Assembly (NCBI GenBank): GCA_030248215.1 | Contig: JASANG010001613.1 | Location: 124,001-188,000 of the forward strand | Length of the DNA stretch: 64,000 nt | Source of the DNA: Enoplolaimus lenunculus | Lineage: Eukaryota; Nematoda; Enoplea; Enoplida; Thoracostomopsidae | Direction: 5' to 3' | Shown here: positions 32,872 to 44,330 of the stretch, piece by piece | Position numbering within the stretch: the first letter of the stretch is position 1 | How the letters are laid out: each line of letters begins with the position of its first letter | The notes under the pieces: model-generated | Told to the model about the DNA's origin: nothing | The model's input: the letters and a program-made list of their open reading frames with translations, nothing else | Database searches by the model: none | Position numbers and translations under genes: made by a program

Positions 32872-33287
32872 CAAGGTTCAACCGGAGTTCCTGTTCTGGC
32901 CGGAATTCGTGCAAAAATTCAATTCCTGTTCGTGTTCCAGTTGCTGCATTCAAAGATGCAGCAACTGGAATGTTTACGACTTTGCGGCAAATTGTTCATA
33001 ATCATTTGAATACTGGAAACTTTGTGTTGAACAATTTGTTATTATTGTTTTTGCAATTTGTTCAATTTTGCTACTAATTTGTTCGTGATGTGTTTTCGCC
33101 AAACATTACTGATGAAATAGCTCAAGGTTCTCTTAAGAGCCATTTTTTGGCAAGTTTTCTAAAAACGCCAACAGTATAAAATTAGGTGATGAAAAATATT
33201 TCAAATTCCGATTCCGGTTCCGGTTCCTGCATAAAAGTTCAATTCATGTTCCTGTTCGTCAAAAATTTAGTTCCTGTTGGAACCGTG
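32872..33287. mobile_element. CAAGGTTCAACCGG hAT-like MITE
   Basis: 416 bp, left end CAAGGTTCAACCGGAGTTCC, right end TTCCTGTTGGAACCGTG, flanks GTATATAC and GTATGTAC (7 of 8). Related to the CAGGGTGC family. Interior hairpin TTGCTGCAT..ATGCAGCAA. Confidence 0.75.
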
Positions 33288-33456
33288 GTATGTACTTACG
33301 TGTAATACGTGAGTTTAGTTGTTTTAAGCGTTTTTCAAGCATTATTGATGATTTTAAATTCACACCCGCCATTATTAAGCCTGGATAAACACAGACTTAA
33401 CAGTAGTGTTGGTATTGTTTTAAATGTTTTAGCCCATTTAAGCGATGCGCACCTGT

Positions 33457-34400
33457 TTAGTATAAGCATAAGCCTAAACCTAAACTTAAAGGCTAAGTCT
33501 ACGTATGCGTAAGAGTGTCTGTGTCTGTCAGCGTCCCAGTTGGCTGGACCCTATACATGGACATGGGCCATAAAAAGTTTGTTAATTTTATTTGTTTGGT
33601 TAGAAAATCTATGCGCATCATAGGAATACAGGATGCAAACGGTGTTTAACTGCAGTGTGATGACCAGAAGATTACGTTAAGCATAAGCCTAAACCTAAAC
33701 CAAAGGCAAATCCTACGTATGCGAAAGAGTCTCTGTGTATGAGGGTGTCCGGCCCAGTAGAGGATGCAACTGGTGTTTAACAGCACTGCGATATGACACG
33801 AAAATTACGTAATTTCTTTTTGCCAAGCTTGGAGCTTAGTTCTGTAAGCTAATTCAGTAGGCACGACCATCATGGAATTTTATTGGGGCCGGAAAAGCCT
33901 ACAATCGGTGTTACCAAGCGATCCAAAGTTTGGTTTCGGTGAGGGTGGAACGGGACTAAGAACACAAAGCGTGGCACCGGGTGCGCCTTCAGTTGAAATT
34001 GGTTGGTACTTAACCAGGGATCGTACGGATATTTGGCTTTAGTTGAATATACATCCGCGGTAAACATCTACTTCCGGGATATCGTATATTAGCGTTAGAG
34101 GTTAAGGCTTTGAGGGTGTTGTGAAACTGGTTTTTACATGTGGCAATGGTTTGATATCCTTGTTGTGATTGCATTTTCAGGCCAAGTCTAGAAGGTTAAG
34201 TTTTTTGACTCGGAAGTGAAATCAAAGGACTAAAGTAGCATTGCACGCACAAATTTGGATACTGCTTTATCCGGTTAACATCCGGTTCGTGTAAAAATTT
34301 ACTAACCAGGTTCCGGTGCCATAAATATTCTGTTTGTCTCCGGCATATCAAGCGTCGGCTCCGGTGTTGGTGCTAAGTCTCAGACACCAATTTTTCCGTT
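33457..34400. other. Non-coding; TTAGGC fragments
   Basis: No gene. CTAAAC/CTAAGC fragments near 33457-33545 and 33665-33760 share GTATGCGTAAGAGT/GTATGCGAAAGAGT phrases and are copies of one repeat. The remainder is unassigned. Confidence 0.45.
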
Positions 34401-34409
34401 AGTTATTTC

Positions 34410-34831
34410 TAGGGATGTGCCGATTAATCGGCATCGGTAATAATCGGCACTTTTTGTGAGTATCGGCATCGACATCGACACTGCAAAAAAATTGCCGATT
34501 CTTTGCCGATACTTTTTGCACATAACAATCAGTTGGAATGCTATCAATTTCATTTCTGGGCGCACACCAATGGTTTGTCTGCTCTGGAAAATTGTTATCT
34601 CTCTGGCGTTTGTGTTTGAAAAATTTTATTGAAATTAACCGTTCTTGTAAAATTATAATCATTTATGACGATCAGGGTTTAAGCCTACATCTACGTAATA
34701 ATGTGTAGTATTTTATCTGCTTATTAAGCATGGTGTACTAAGGTTGGAATCGGCATCGGTTCGGCAGCGGCAAAATTTCAAAATAACAATCGGCATGGGC
34801 AAAACTTTTTGGTATCGGCGGCACATCCCTT
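34410..34831. mobile_element. TAGGGATGTGCCGAT hAT-like MITE
   Basis: 422 bp, ends TAGGGATGTGCCGATTAATC and GGCACATCCCTT, perfect 8-bp duplication GTTATTTC. Rich in ATCGGCA words. Other copies at 56881-57224, and fragments near 32440-32590, 39100-39150 and 52140-52720. Confidence 0.88.
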
Positions 34832-35449
34832 GTTATTTCACAAATTTTGATACGTATTCATGCGATCTGATTGAGTGGTGGAGTAGTTGGTGGGTGTATA
34901 TTTGTTTTATGTAGATTTATGAAATAACACGGCCATATATTTTGTTCAAGGGGTGTGTAGATACTATGCAATACGTAGTTGTTATTCCATGAAATTACAG
35001 CTTTTCCATAGATGTAAGCTTGTCAAATTAGAAATTGGCTTAAACGCGTTGGAATGGATGAATCATCTGTGGACTTTGTGCTGGAGCGGGAGTCGCCGTT
35101 TTGAGAAGACCTGAGCGTCTGCTAAGCTTGCTTATGCTTTAGGTTTCATGGTCGTGTCCTGCCTGACTTTCAATATTTATACGACGGCCCTTTAGGTTAG
35201 ACCTTTCATAAATAAGAAAAATGGTGGAGATAATGGGATTCTGGTGACAACTCAAGTTTCTCAAACAAGTTACGTGTTCGGAGTTTTATTGGTTGAGTCA
35301 AGGTTCTGAAGCCGCTTGAGTAGAATAGGTCGACGATAACTTGGTTTGCTCAGTTGTTGTGATAAACTAACTGTCCATCGGCTGCTGGGGTTTTCAAAGG
35401 TAAGCTAGCGAAGACAAGTGTTCAATAAAATGTCGTAGTTATGTCTTGT

Positions 35450-35982
35450 ACATTAAGCTAATATGCAAATTAGGTATTAGCTAACTATTCAATTATCGGT
35501 TTTGGATGTTTGTAAACTATTTATTCAAATTCCTCGCACCAAAAAACCTTTTAGTGCTTAAATTATATTGCTTTTAACCTTAATAATTAGTGAAATATTG
35601 TAAAAAGTCCTAATTTAGGCTTATAAACTATGCTAATATGCAAATTATCTATTAGGTAGCTGCTCAATTATCGGTTTTGGAGGTTTGTAAACAGTCTACG
35701 CAGATTCCTCGCACCCAAAAACCCTTTAATGCTAAAATTAGATTGCTTTTAGCTGTAATAATTAATGAAATATTGTGGAAAGTCCTAATTTAGGCTTAAT
35801 TAATTAAGCAAATTAGCCTGTAGCTAATAAACGGCTTAAAATTTTAAAACCCCAATGGGCTTTCAAACAAAAAAAGTTTATCAAAATCGGTTCAGCCGTT
35901 CCTGAGATTCTTTTCGGACAGACGGACGGACGGACATCCACCTTTCGACCCCCAAGTACAAAACATAAAACGCTTCGCTCAA
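35450..35982 (-). mobile_element. TTGAGCGAAGCG element, reverse copy
   Basis: Reverse copy of the 10680-11421 family: TGCAAATTA units with CCTCGCACC, AATCGGTTCAGCCGTTCCTG, a GGAC-repeat tract and the end CGCTTCGCTCAA. The left boundary is uncertain. Confidence 0.7.
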
Positions 35983-36122
35983 TAATGATTTGGAAGTTGA
36001 AAATCAATGTAAGTTAGCAAGCAAACTATAAGTTCAGCAGCTCGATCTAATATGTAGATAGTAACCACTTAGATATTGGCAGCTGCCCACAGTAGTCGCC
36101 TAAACTTCGATTCAGCATCAAG

Positions 36123-36405
36123 CAGGGTGCAACCGGAATTGCGGTTCCGACATTTTTCATCTTCCGGTTCCGGTAAATTTTTACCGGAATTAAAAATTCC
36201 TGTATTAAAATTTGGTAGGACAAAATTAAGATATTTTACGAAAAAAAGACGGTAAAAATTAAATAGATTTCATTAGTATAGTATGCAAACGTTGTCAATC
36301 GCCGAAAACAAAACCATCGAAGGTTGATTTCGCTTCCGTGGATTCAGGTTCCGGTGGTAAATTGTAATTCCGGTTGCGGTAAATTGGAATTCCGGTTGCA
36401 TCTTG
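36123..36405 (-). mobile_element. CAGGGTGCAACCGG hAT-like MITE, short copy
   Basis: 283 bp, flanked by GCATCAAG and GTATCAAG (7 of 8). The right end is decayed (GTTGCATCTTG). Confidence 0.8.
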
Positions 36406-36745
36406 GTATCAAGATAGTACAAATTTAAATGCAGTCATTTTCGTTTTATGCGAAGAAATAAGTTCATACAATCGATGGGTAGACGTAGTGTTCACTTGAT
36501 CCATCCACTGTTCCACAAACAACCAAATTTTTTGAATCAATTTTGTGCTTTTCGTATATTCTGGGATGCTGTTTTCCCCGGTGAACCCCAGCATTCTGAA
36601 TGGACACTAAAAAGACCTTTGAAATTGCGGGGAGTTCCGGTGGCTCCAGCTCAGCGTAGTTAGGCGAATTACTTGTACAAACGATAGGAAGTTTCTGAAA
36701 CTGTTTGAATAGGAGCTTTCCTCACTATGGTGGAAACTACAAAAT

Positions 36746-37147
36746 ATATATGTCGTAGCCCAAGTGATAATGTAGCCCAATTCCGAATTGGGCTAGTCCA
36801 GGGCGGAATTACGACTTGGGATAGCCTACGGCGTAATTTTCTCAATATGCGACACGTGTACGCCTTGTGATTGGTTACTAACTACCTTAATGCCCATACT
36901 CAAATACGATTAGCTGATGCAAATACTCTTCTATGATTGGCTAAGTAATCGCTACCACGCGAATAGTTTTTTCTGATTGGCAAAATAATCGTCACCTATT
37001 GGCTGCCTAACAGTTTTGTTTTAGTGGGCAAAAGGGGATCAAACAGGATTACGGCTATCAAGTATCCAGTTAGGAAGCGGACAGATTTATCTGACATGAT
37101 TCCCCTGCCTTGGGCTGAATTACGATTTGGGCAACGACATATATATA
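36746..37147. mobile_element. ATATGTCGTAG MITE with ATTGG words
   Basis: About 400 bp between TATATATGTCGTAGCC and GGGCAACGACATATATATA. Contains GTGATTGGTT, ATGATTGGCT, CTGATTGGCA and CTATTGGCT at roughly 25-65-bp spacing. Same family at 48403, 49411 and 61107. Confidence 0.72.
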
Positions 37148-37756
37148 GTCTTGCCGATAGAAGGTTTGACAGCGTATAAGGTCGGAGAGTTTCCCGGACC
37201 CGGGCCGAGACCTAAGGCTCCTGCCCTTGGCTGTAGCTACGCTGGCGTCTAACGGGACCAATGGATATTTTGGAAGAAACGTGTAAATGCTTGGCGTATA
37301 TATGTTTTTTGATGCGAAATGAAACCTTGACTCGATGGTAACGATGTTTTCTATACGTATAATAACACAAGAGCGTAAAACGAATAAGCCCACATTTTAG
37401 ATTGTTTTTGCATAACACAAATCATGTTCTTTTCAACTCTTCAAGATGCATCAACAGAAAATTGTATTTTAAATTGCGGTAACGCGACGCTGGGACCCAT
37501 ACGTAGGCCCAGGCACCTCTAAACCGGGTACCGGGTGCTGTTTTAATTGTCGTTGTCTGTGTTTGTTGAAATAGGTGCATGAGTATAGGCTATGATTTGT
37601 TGGCAATGCTAGATTTGGTTTAAATTTGACGGTTGCCATGGAGCACCACCATACACTGCAGAATAGCGGTCTCAGTCTGATGGGTAGTGTCTGAAATTAG
37701 CAGCGAGATTTAGCAACAGGCAGTTTAGTTTGCTAACCGTACATATTTGTAATGAG

Positions 37757-38069
37757 CAAGGTGCAACCGGAATTCCGGTTCCGGGATTTTCCACCTTCCG
37801 GTTCCGGTTAATATTTAGCGGAATTAAAAATGCGCAGGTATTAAATTTTGGTCTTTGGAAATTAAGATATTTTACTAGAAATGACGATAAAAATTAAATA
37901 TAGTTTTCATTAGTATAGTACGTATGTAAACCGTGACAATCGCCGAAAATACACCAGGTAAGGGTTATTTCTCCAATAATATTGCAAAAAGAGCATTAAA
38001 ATGAATTTTTCGGTGGCATGTGTTTTCATTTTCCGCTTTCCGGTAAGTCGTAATTCTGGTTGCACCTTG
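37757..38069 (-). mobile_element. CAGGGTGCAACCGG hAT-like MITE, decayed
   Basis: 313 bp, ends CAAGGTGCAACCGGAATTCC and GGTTGCACCTTG, flanks GTAATGAG and GTACTAAG (6 of 8). Confidence 0.75.
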
Positions 38070-38599
38070 GTACTAAGGTAGTTAAATTTTCCCGGAACAG
38101 GAATTGCATTTTTGTAAGAAAGTAGGAACCGGAACAGAAATCACGATTTGAAATAATTGTTATCGCCGAATTACCGTTGGGCTTTGTGGAAAACTTGCTA
38201 AAAATGGTTTTAGCGAATTTTTAGCTATTTCATCATCAAGTTTTGCAAAACCACTCTCATTTCGAAATAAGTAACAATGTTTCAGAAACTGGATTTTGTT
38301 TGTCTGACTGACCTATCAGACCGGACGGTGTTTGTTTGTCGTTTGCTAAACGACAATAATCAGGTTTGAAATACCGTTACTCGATATCACGGGTTTGTAC
38401 ATATATATCTGTAAATAATGAATGAAATTGAAGGGAAACTTGGAATATGAATAGGACGAAACTGTCGTTAGGGTTTAAGGCGAAACCGGAAAGGGGAAAC
38501 CGGAAAGGGGAAACCGGAAAATGTACGTATGTGTTGTTTGTTGACGGTTTGGTTTGGTATATATGTTTCATAAGGTATGTGTTGGCGGAATTTGTGAAT

Positions 38600-39030
38600 G
38601 GACCGATGAAGTGACTGAATGAGTGACCCAAAGGAGTGAATGAATGAATGAGGGATCAGTGGAGTGGATGAATGAGGGATCAACGGAGTGAGTGCATGAG
38701 TGATTAAAGGAGTGGATGAATGAGTGATCAAAGGAGTGAATGACTGAGTGATCAAAGGAGTGAATGAATGAGTGATGAAAGGAGTGAATGAATGAATGAG
38801 GGATCAGTGGAGTGGATGAATGAGGGATCAACGGAGTGAGTGCATGAGTGATTAAAGGAGTGGATGAATGAGTGATCAAAGGAGTGAATGACTGAGTGAT
38901 CAAAGGAGTGAATGAATGAGTGATCAAAGGAGTGAATGAATGAGTGATGAAAGGAGTGAATGAATGAGTAACCGAAAGAGTGACCAAAGACGTGAACGAA
39001 TGAGTGACCAAAGGAGTGCATGAATGAATG
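38600..39030 (+). repeat. 24-bp minisatellite with higher-order repeat
   Basis: Units like GGAGTGAATGAATGAGTGAT followed by CAAA. A 148-bp block of six units recurs (38653 and 38801), so the array has a higher-order period. The His/Ser/Phe-rich minus-strand frames here are products of the repeat. Confidence 0.92.
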
Positions 39031-39039
39031 CATAGTAGA

Positions 39040-40160
39040 CTTGTCCGCGGGTCCTAGCCAGTGACACCTCTATTGAATAATCGAAGGATGGGCAAAAATT
39101 AGTAGGGATGTTGCCGATTAATTGGCGTCGGCTTGTAACGAAAACCCTTGTATGCCTCTCGCCTGAAATTTTTTAGCTCTCCCCCCTGTACCTTGCTTGT
39201 AAGTCAACGAAAACCTTTGCATGCCCCTGTTGAAAACAGCTTTTTAGCCCCCCCCCCCCATGTCCTTTATATCCAGGTGAGCTGGCTGGCTACGAGGCTG
39301 TATATACATTGATAATGACGAGACAACGTGCGTGACGTAATTTGTTAGTAATTGCATACGACAACTATCATCATAGTCTTGTGTTGCCGCCGTTTTAATT
39401 TTATTTCAAGCCACACGGATTCTCTCCCCCGTCTGACAGCCGCCAGTCTGCCTTCCGCCACTTAGACTATATTGTTTATATGTGTATATGGTATATGTAT
39501 ATATATATTTATATATCTGCATCATTTTGTGTGTTTTGGAATTTGCAACATTTTATTAATGTTAAGCTGGTCCAATTATATATATATATCAATGACTGTA
39601 TATAGGATGAATACGTGGGAAAAATAGTATATTGGATGAATACGTGGGGAAAAATAGTAAACGATGATTTATGTTTACTGTGTTTGTGGGAAAAAACAAA
39701 AACAGCATGGCAGCATTAATTATTGATGTATTAAGCAGATTGCGACTGTGTGGCTTTTTTGGGTTAATGGTATTGTGAATGAAATGGACGACTGCCAAGT
39801 CCCACCAGACGTTGGTGCGGTTATAACGAAATGTTTTTCGGAACTCGAATAAAAGAAATTGAATTTTGATTGGAACAGGAACCGGACGGTTTTTTTCATC
39901 ACCAAAACGGAGACGTCAGTTCTGAGATTTCTCACCTGAAATATAAAAATATTCGTTTTTATCGCAAGATATCTAAAAAATTTTATTGCTTAAAAATGAA
40001 AAAACATATTGCCGAACGTTGTTGGATTCGGCTTTCCCACAACCGAATCCGAATCTCAAATTTTTGCCGAATCCGAAAAGAAAACGGCCAAATTATAACA
40101 CCGGAATTTTTAAATCCGGCAAAAATTTACCGGAACCGGAAAGTAAAAAATGCCGGAACC
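39040..40160. other. Non-coding; degraded element fragments
   Basis: A TAGGGATGTTGCCGATTAAT fragment lies near 39108, AT-rich unique sequence at 39300-39830, CCGAATCCGAATC near 40040, and a truncated CCGGAA MITE piece at 40088-40165. No gene. Confidence 0.5.
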
Positions 40161-40319
40161 GGAATATGTATATATATTTATTAATACATTTCAGAAAACT
40201 CATATATATTAGTTGTCTATCGCTTATATATAAGTGGTAACTTTAATTTGGTGTGGCAATTTGTTGTATCGTTCGTTTTGTGTAATGTAAATGCATTCAG
40301 GTTAATTGACGGCGTTTCG

Positions 40320-40912
40320 TGTATTAATTAATTAATTAATTGAAGATTAATTGTAACGTTTTTGTGTTTTTTTTTGCGATGACCATTTCTTACATCGATA
40401 ATAGTAATTTGATCAACTGTACCGGTTATGACGATTTAGTAATGGTTACCGGCAACAATGGCATACGTTGTTGGTGTAGCGTAAGTGATTTTTTGGTCAA
40501 ATTTTATCGCCTGTTTTGAACGGTTTCAAACGATCGGCGTGTTCGAGTTGAGCGATTGCAATTGCCAACTGTGTAGCGTTGGACTTGGTGTACGGCTGTC
40601 GATTATTGACGTACGTACCGACGTTGACGAGTGAATCTAAACTGCCCACTTTCGCGTGGGTACTTACTTACTGTGCTGATTGCGACCGCCGGCTGTGTTC
40701 GTTTCGCAGCCGTCGACTATTATTGAGTGAACAACTTGCGGAAGAAGAAGAAGAAGAATATATCAAAGATTGTTCGAAATTGAAACTGCAACGCCGCTAC
40801 TACGCTGGTTGATGATAATACGTACCTACGTATACGTATATATTCGGTTATACTTAAAAATATTTTCGTTTAAATTTAAAATAGTAAACAAGTAAACATA
40901 ATATACTGCGTA
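40320..40912 (+). promoter_or_regulatory. osa: Presumed osa promoter / 5' UTR
   Basis: From about 40400 to 40800 the base composition becomes less AT-rich and no repeats are seen. ACTTGGTGTACGG and CCGCCGGCTGTG phrases and a GAA-repeat follow, ending with an in-frame stop at 40871 before the ATG. TSS not placed. Confidence 0.4.
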
Positions 40913-41536
40913 ATGTCTAGTGGTGGCACGGCAACGTCGACCAAACGCAGCGGCGGCGGCGTGAATAAGAATCGTACGCCAATGCTAACCGATTTGCTTA
41001 CCGGTGGGACTGGAACCGCGGCGGCGACTAGTGGCGGCAACGCTGGTGGATCGGCAAAATCTGGCGGAGGCGGCGGACCGAAGGGGAAAGGAAAAACTGG
41101 AAAAGCGCAGCAGCAGCAGCAGCCGCAGCAGCAATCGAATAAAGGCGGCAGCGGCGGCGGTAATAAAGTTGACAATGATGGCGTGGCGGACAATCCGGCG
41201 GCAGGAACTGCAAAGCCGTCACACGCTGTTGTTGATGCTGGCGGTGTTAATGATCATGCTGGTGCTACAGCAGCGAGCAATGGAACCGCTGCTCAAGGTG
41301 GCGGCGGCGGGCCAGCTTCATCAGTCGACGCTCGGGCGGCACTGATGTCGCCGACGCCGCCGTTTAATAATGAAACCGGTCGAGATGGCGTGCCGCCGCC
41401 ACCCGGACCCGGAAGTCATCAGCAGCCGCGTGGATCGGCGGCGGTTGTGAACGGACCGTCGCCGATGCATTCACCACCGCCGCCTCCACCCCAAACGTCA
41501 AATACGGCCGGCTATGGACATCAACCGCCCAATCAG
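40913..41536 (+). CDS. osa: osa exon 1, start codon
   Basis: Residues 1-208, beginning [16 protein letters not shown]: Gly/Ser/Ala-rich with a short Gln run and Pro runs, predicted disordered. In-frame TAA 42 nt upstream. Donor CAG|GTAAGA, phase 0. Confidence 0.9.
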
Positions 41537-44188
41537 GTAAGACGTGTTGTTGTCTTGTTATATGGAGTTTGATTGTAGGACATTTAAGATTGAGGTTTAG
41601 GCAAAGGCTTGGGTTTTGGCATAGGCAAGCCTTTTCCCAATCATGATCACCGGATTTATGGTTCTTGTTTGCTACAATTCGACAGAAAAAGTGCCAGCCG
41701 TATAGGTTTCGCTAATTGGTTACTATTGGACACTTACTAGGAAGATCTATGAATTTTATTTTAAGTTTTGGCTGTGTGTGTTACTATTGGACACAGTACA
41801 TATTTTGTTTGTAGGACAATATGCCGGTCGCAAACGGCCCAAGCTCATCATCGACAGCTCAGCGTCCACCGGCACCCGGAACATGGCCACAACCTTCGCC
41901 GTCATCGTCCTCGAGCCAATCGTATCAGCAGCAGCATCAACAGCAGCAGCAGCAACAACAACAACAACAACAACAACAACCTGGCACGCAGTTACATCAT
42001 TATCATCATCAACAACCATTGATGCATCCATCAGTTGCAAATCTACGACCACCGCCAAATACATCAGGTAAGAAAACGGTAGCACAACGAACCATTGACG
42101 TAGCCAACGGCCAATGTTACTTTAAGGGGCGTAACAGTAGATTAAGCGTATTCCTAAGCCTAAGCGTTGCAAAAATGAGTTCCTAAGCTTGAAGCCTAAG
42201 CCTAAGCAAAAAAAATGTAAGCTAGAATCTAAACCTTTTCTGTTATAAACCCGCCAGAAACCTGGACGCCCCTTAAAGTAACATGGGCCTAGCCAACGAT
42301 AGTGGAGTGCGGAGTATGATCACGTTGTGTAAAACGTTTCGTGAAGTACGTAATTTGTGGTAGCCAACTGAAAACGTTTATAAAAACGTATGGATAAAAA
42401 TCTCAAAAGGAAGTTTTGAGATTGCTACCCGCCTTCCTACCATGCAACCCCTGGTTGCTATCACTAGCTGTACCATTTGGAGCCAGTGTATTTGGTAACA
42501 AGTGTGATTTTGTAAAAAAATTAATCTTTTTTACTTTTAAGTCGATTTGCATTAGACAGTGAGCACAGGTGAAACGTTGAGATGTTTGCGTTGCTTTTAC
42601 GAACGATTGTGTAATATCACTTTAAGTAAAAAATTCTATACGGTGGGAATTATTTTGAATGAGTTAAAAACGCTGTCTCTCATGCTATAGGTACGGGTTG
42701 CGCTGTAGTCGACGTCCGGCGCTGTCCGTTACCCGTATGGCGCAGATGATGAAATTATTTTGTGAGCTAATAACCGATTGAATAATTTGTTTATTTGCTT
42801 CCTTCAGGCTACTATAATCAGCAACAGATGGGATATCCGCAACAGTTTATGCCGCCGCAACAGCAGTATAATATTAGTGGGGCACATCCTAGCAGCAGCA
42901 GCAGTGGCGCAGATGATCCACGGAACGCTCCTTATCCGGTCCAAGCTGTTAATAGTCAAGGTAGGTTTGGGTGGCGAACAGAGATTTAGTCAAAGGTAGG
43001 CATTTTAGGGCGATTGTATGGTGCCGGCACCATTTGGGTTCGGCCTTTGAACACCTCTGCATACATATATAAAAATATATTGAACAGTTAACAACTGGAG
43101 CAAAAAAATTGTTAGTGATAATAATAATAATAATAGTAATAATAATAATAGTAGTAATAATAATAATAATAATAATAATAAGAAATAATAATAATAATAA
43201 TAATAATAATAATCGGAATAGAAAATGAATTACAGTACTTGCATGAAACATTATAAATTTTTGTTCCGGGTTCTTTTCCTGCAATAACTTAATTCGTGTT
43301 GGAACTTTGCGGTTTCGGCATATTTTGAAATACGCAACTTACGGCCCATACTCTCAATTCTCAAAATGTTTGTGGTAATTGTCAGCAGCCGTAGGTGGTG
43401 ACAGGTCTTGTAGAGTGCCCACTATTGAATGATGATGATGATGATGGTCGAAATTCAGCACATTTTCAGACTATGGTGTGTTTTAATTCTGTGCCAGATT
43501 TTGACGCTCGCAGTTGTAGGAGTTTTCATTCTAAAGCCTATCGCTCGCGATCCCGTGGTAAGTGCTATGCGCCTTTTAGAATATGCAGTTAGCAGGCATA
43601 AGCTGTCTCGGTCAAAAAACGCGATACCGCGACGCAACCTACTAAGACCGTGACTTTTGCTACCGGTCTCAATCAATTTTTAACCGATGCCGAATATAGA
43701 AATAACATTTCTCCAACATATCATAATCAAACCATTAGCGTTGTGCTATAGAAATATTCTTATGTAAATTTATTCTTCTAATTTTAGTTACTAGTGGCAA
43801 TTATCCTGTACCACCTCAGCCGTATTCAACCGCCGCAAACAACAACAACAACACAAATGCAATGTATAATAGCGGTTATCATCCTCCACATCACCATCAT
43901 AACCAACACCAGTCGCTACAACAACATCCGCCGCAACAAAATGGAACAATTCCACCGTCAGGGGTACAACCACATCATTCGTATGGTTATCACCAGCAAC
44001 AGCCACCCCCACCGCCTAACGCACTGTATTCTCAACACCAGCAACAGCCACACACAACAGCACCACCATATTATGGCAGCTCAAACGTTTGCCACCCTCA
44101 ACCGCCCGGTTCCAATTGTCGCGGTGCAGGCCCGATGTCGAGTAATTCTGGTTCCGCCGGGTCACGCTACTATCAGCAACATGCGCTT

Positions 44189-44253
<65 letters not shown>

Positions 44254-44292
44254 ATCGCATTCTGGTCAACCGCCGCAACAGCCTTCTGGCTC

Positions 44293-44330
<38 letters not shown>

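Noticed and set aside
38468-39033. Minus-strand His/Ser/Phe-rich frames as genes
   Set aside because: They are translations of the 24-bp minisatellite in several frames.
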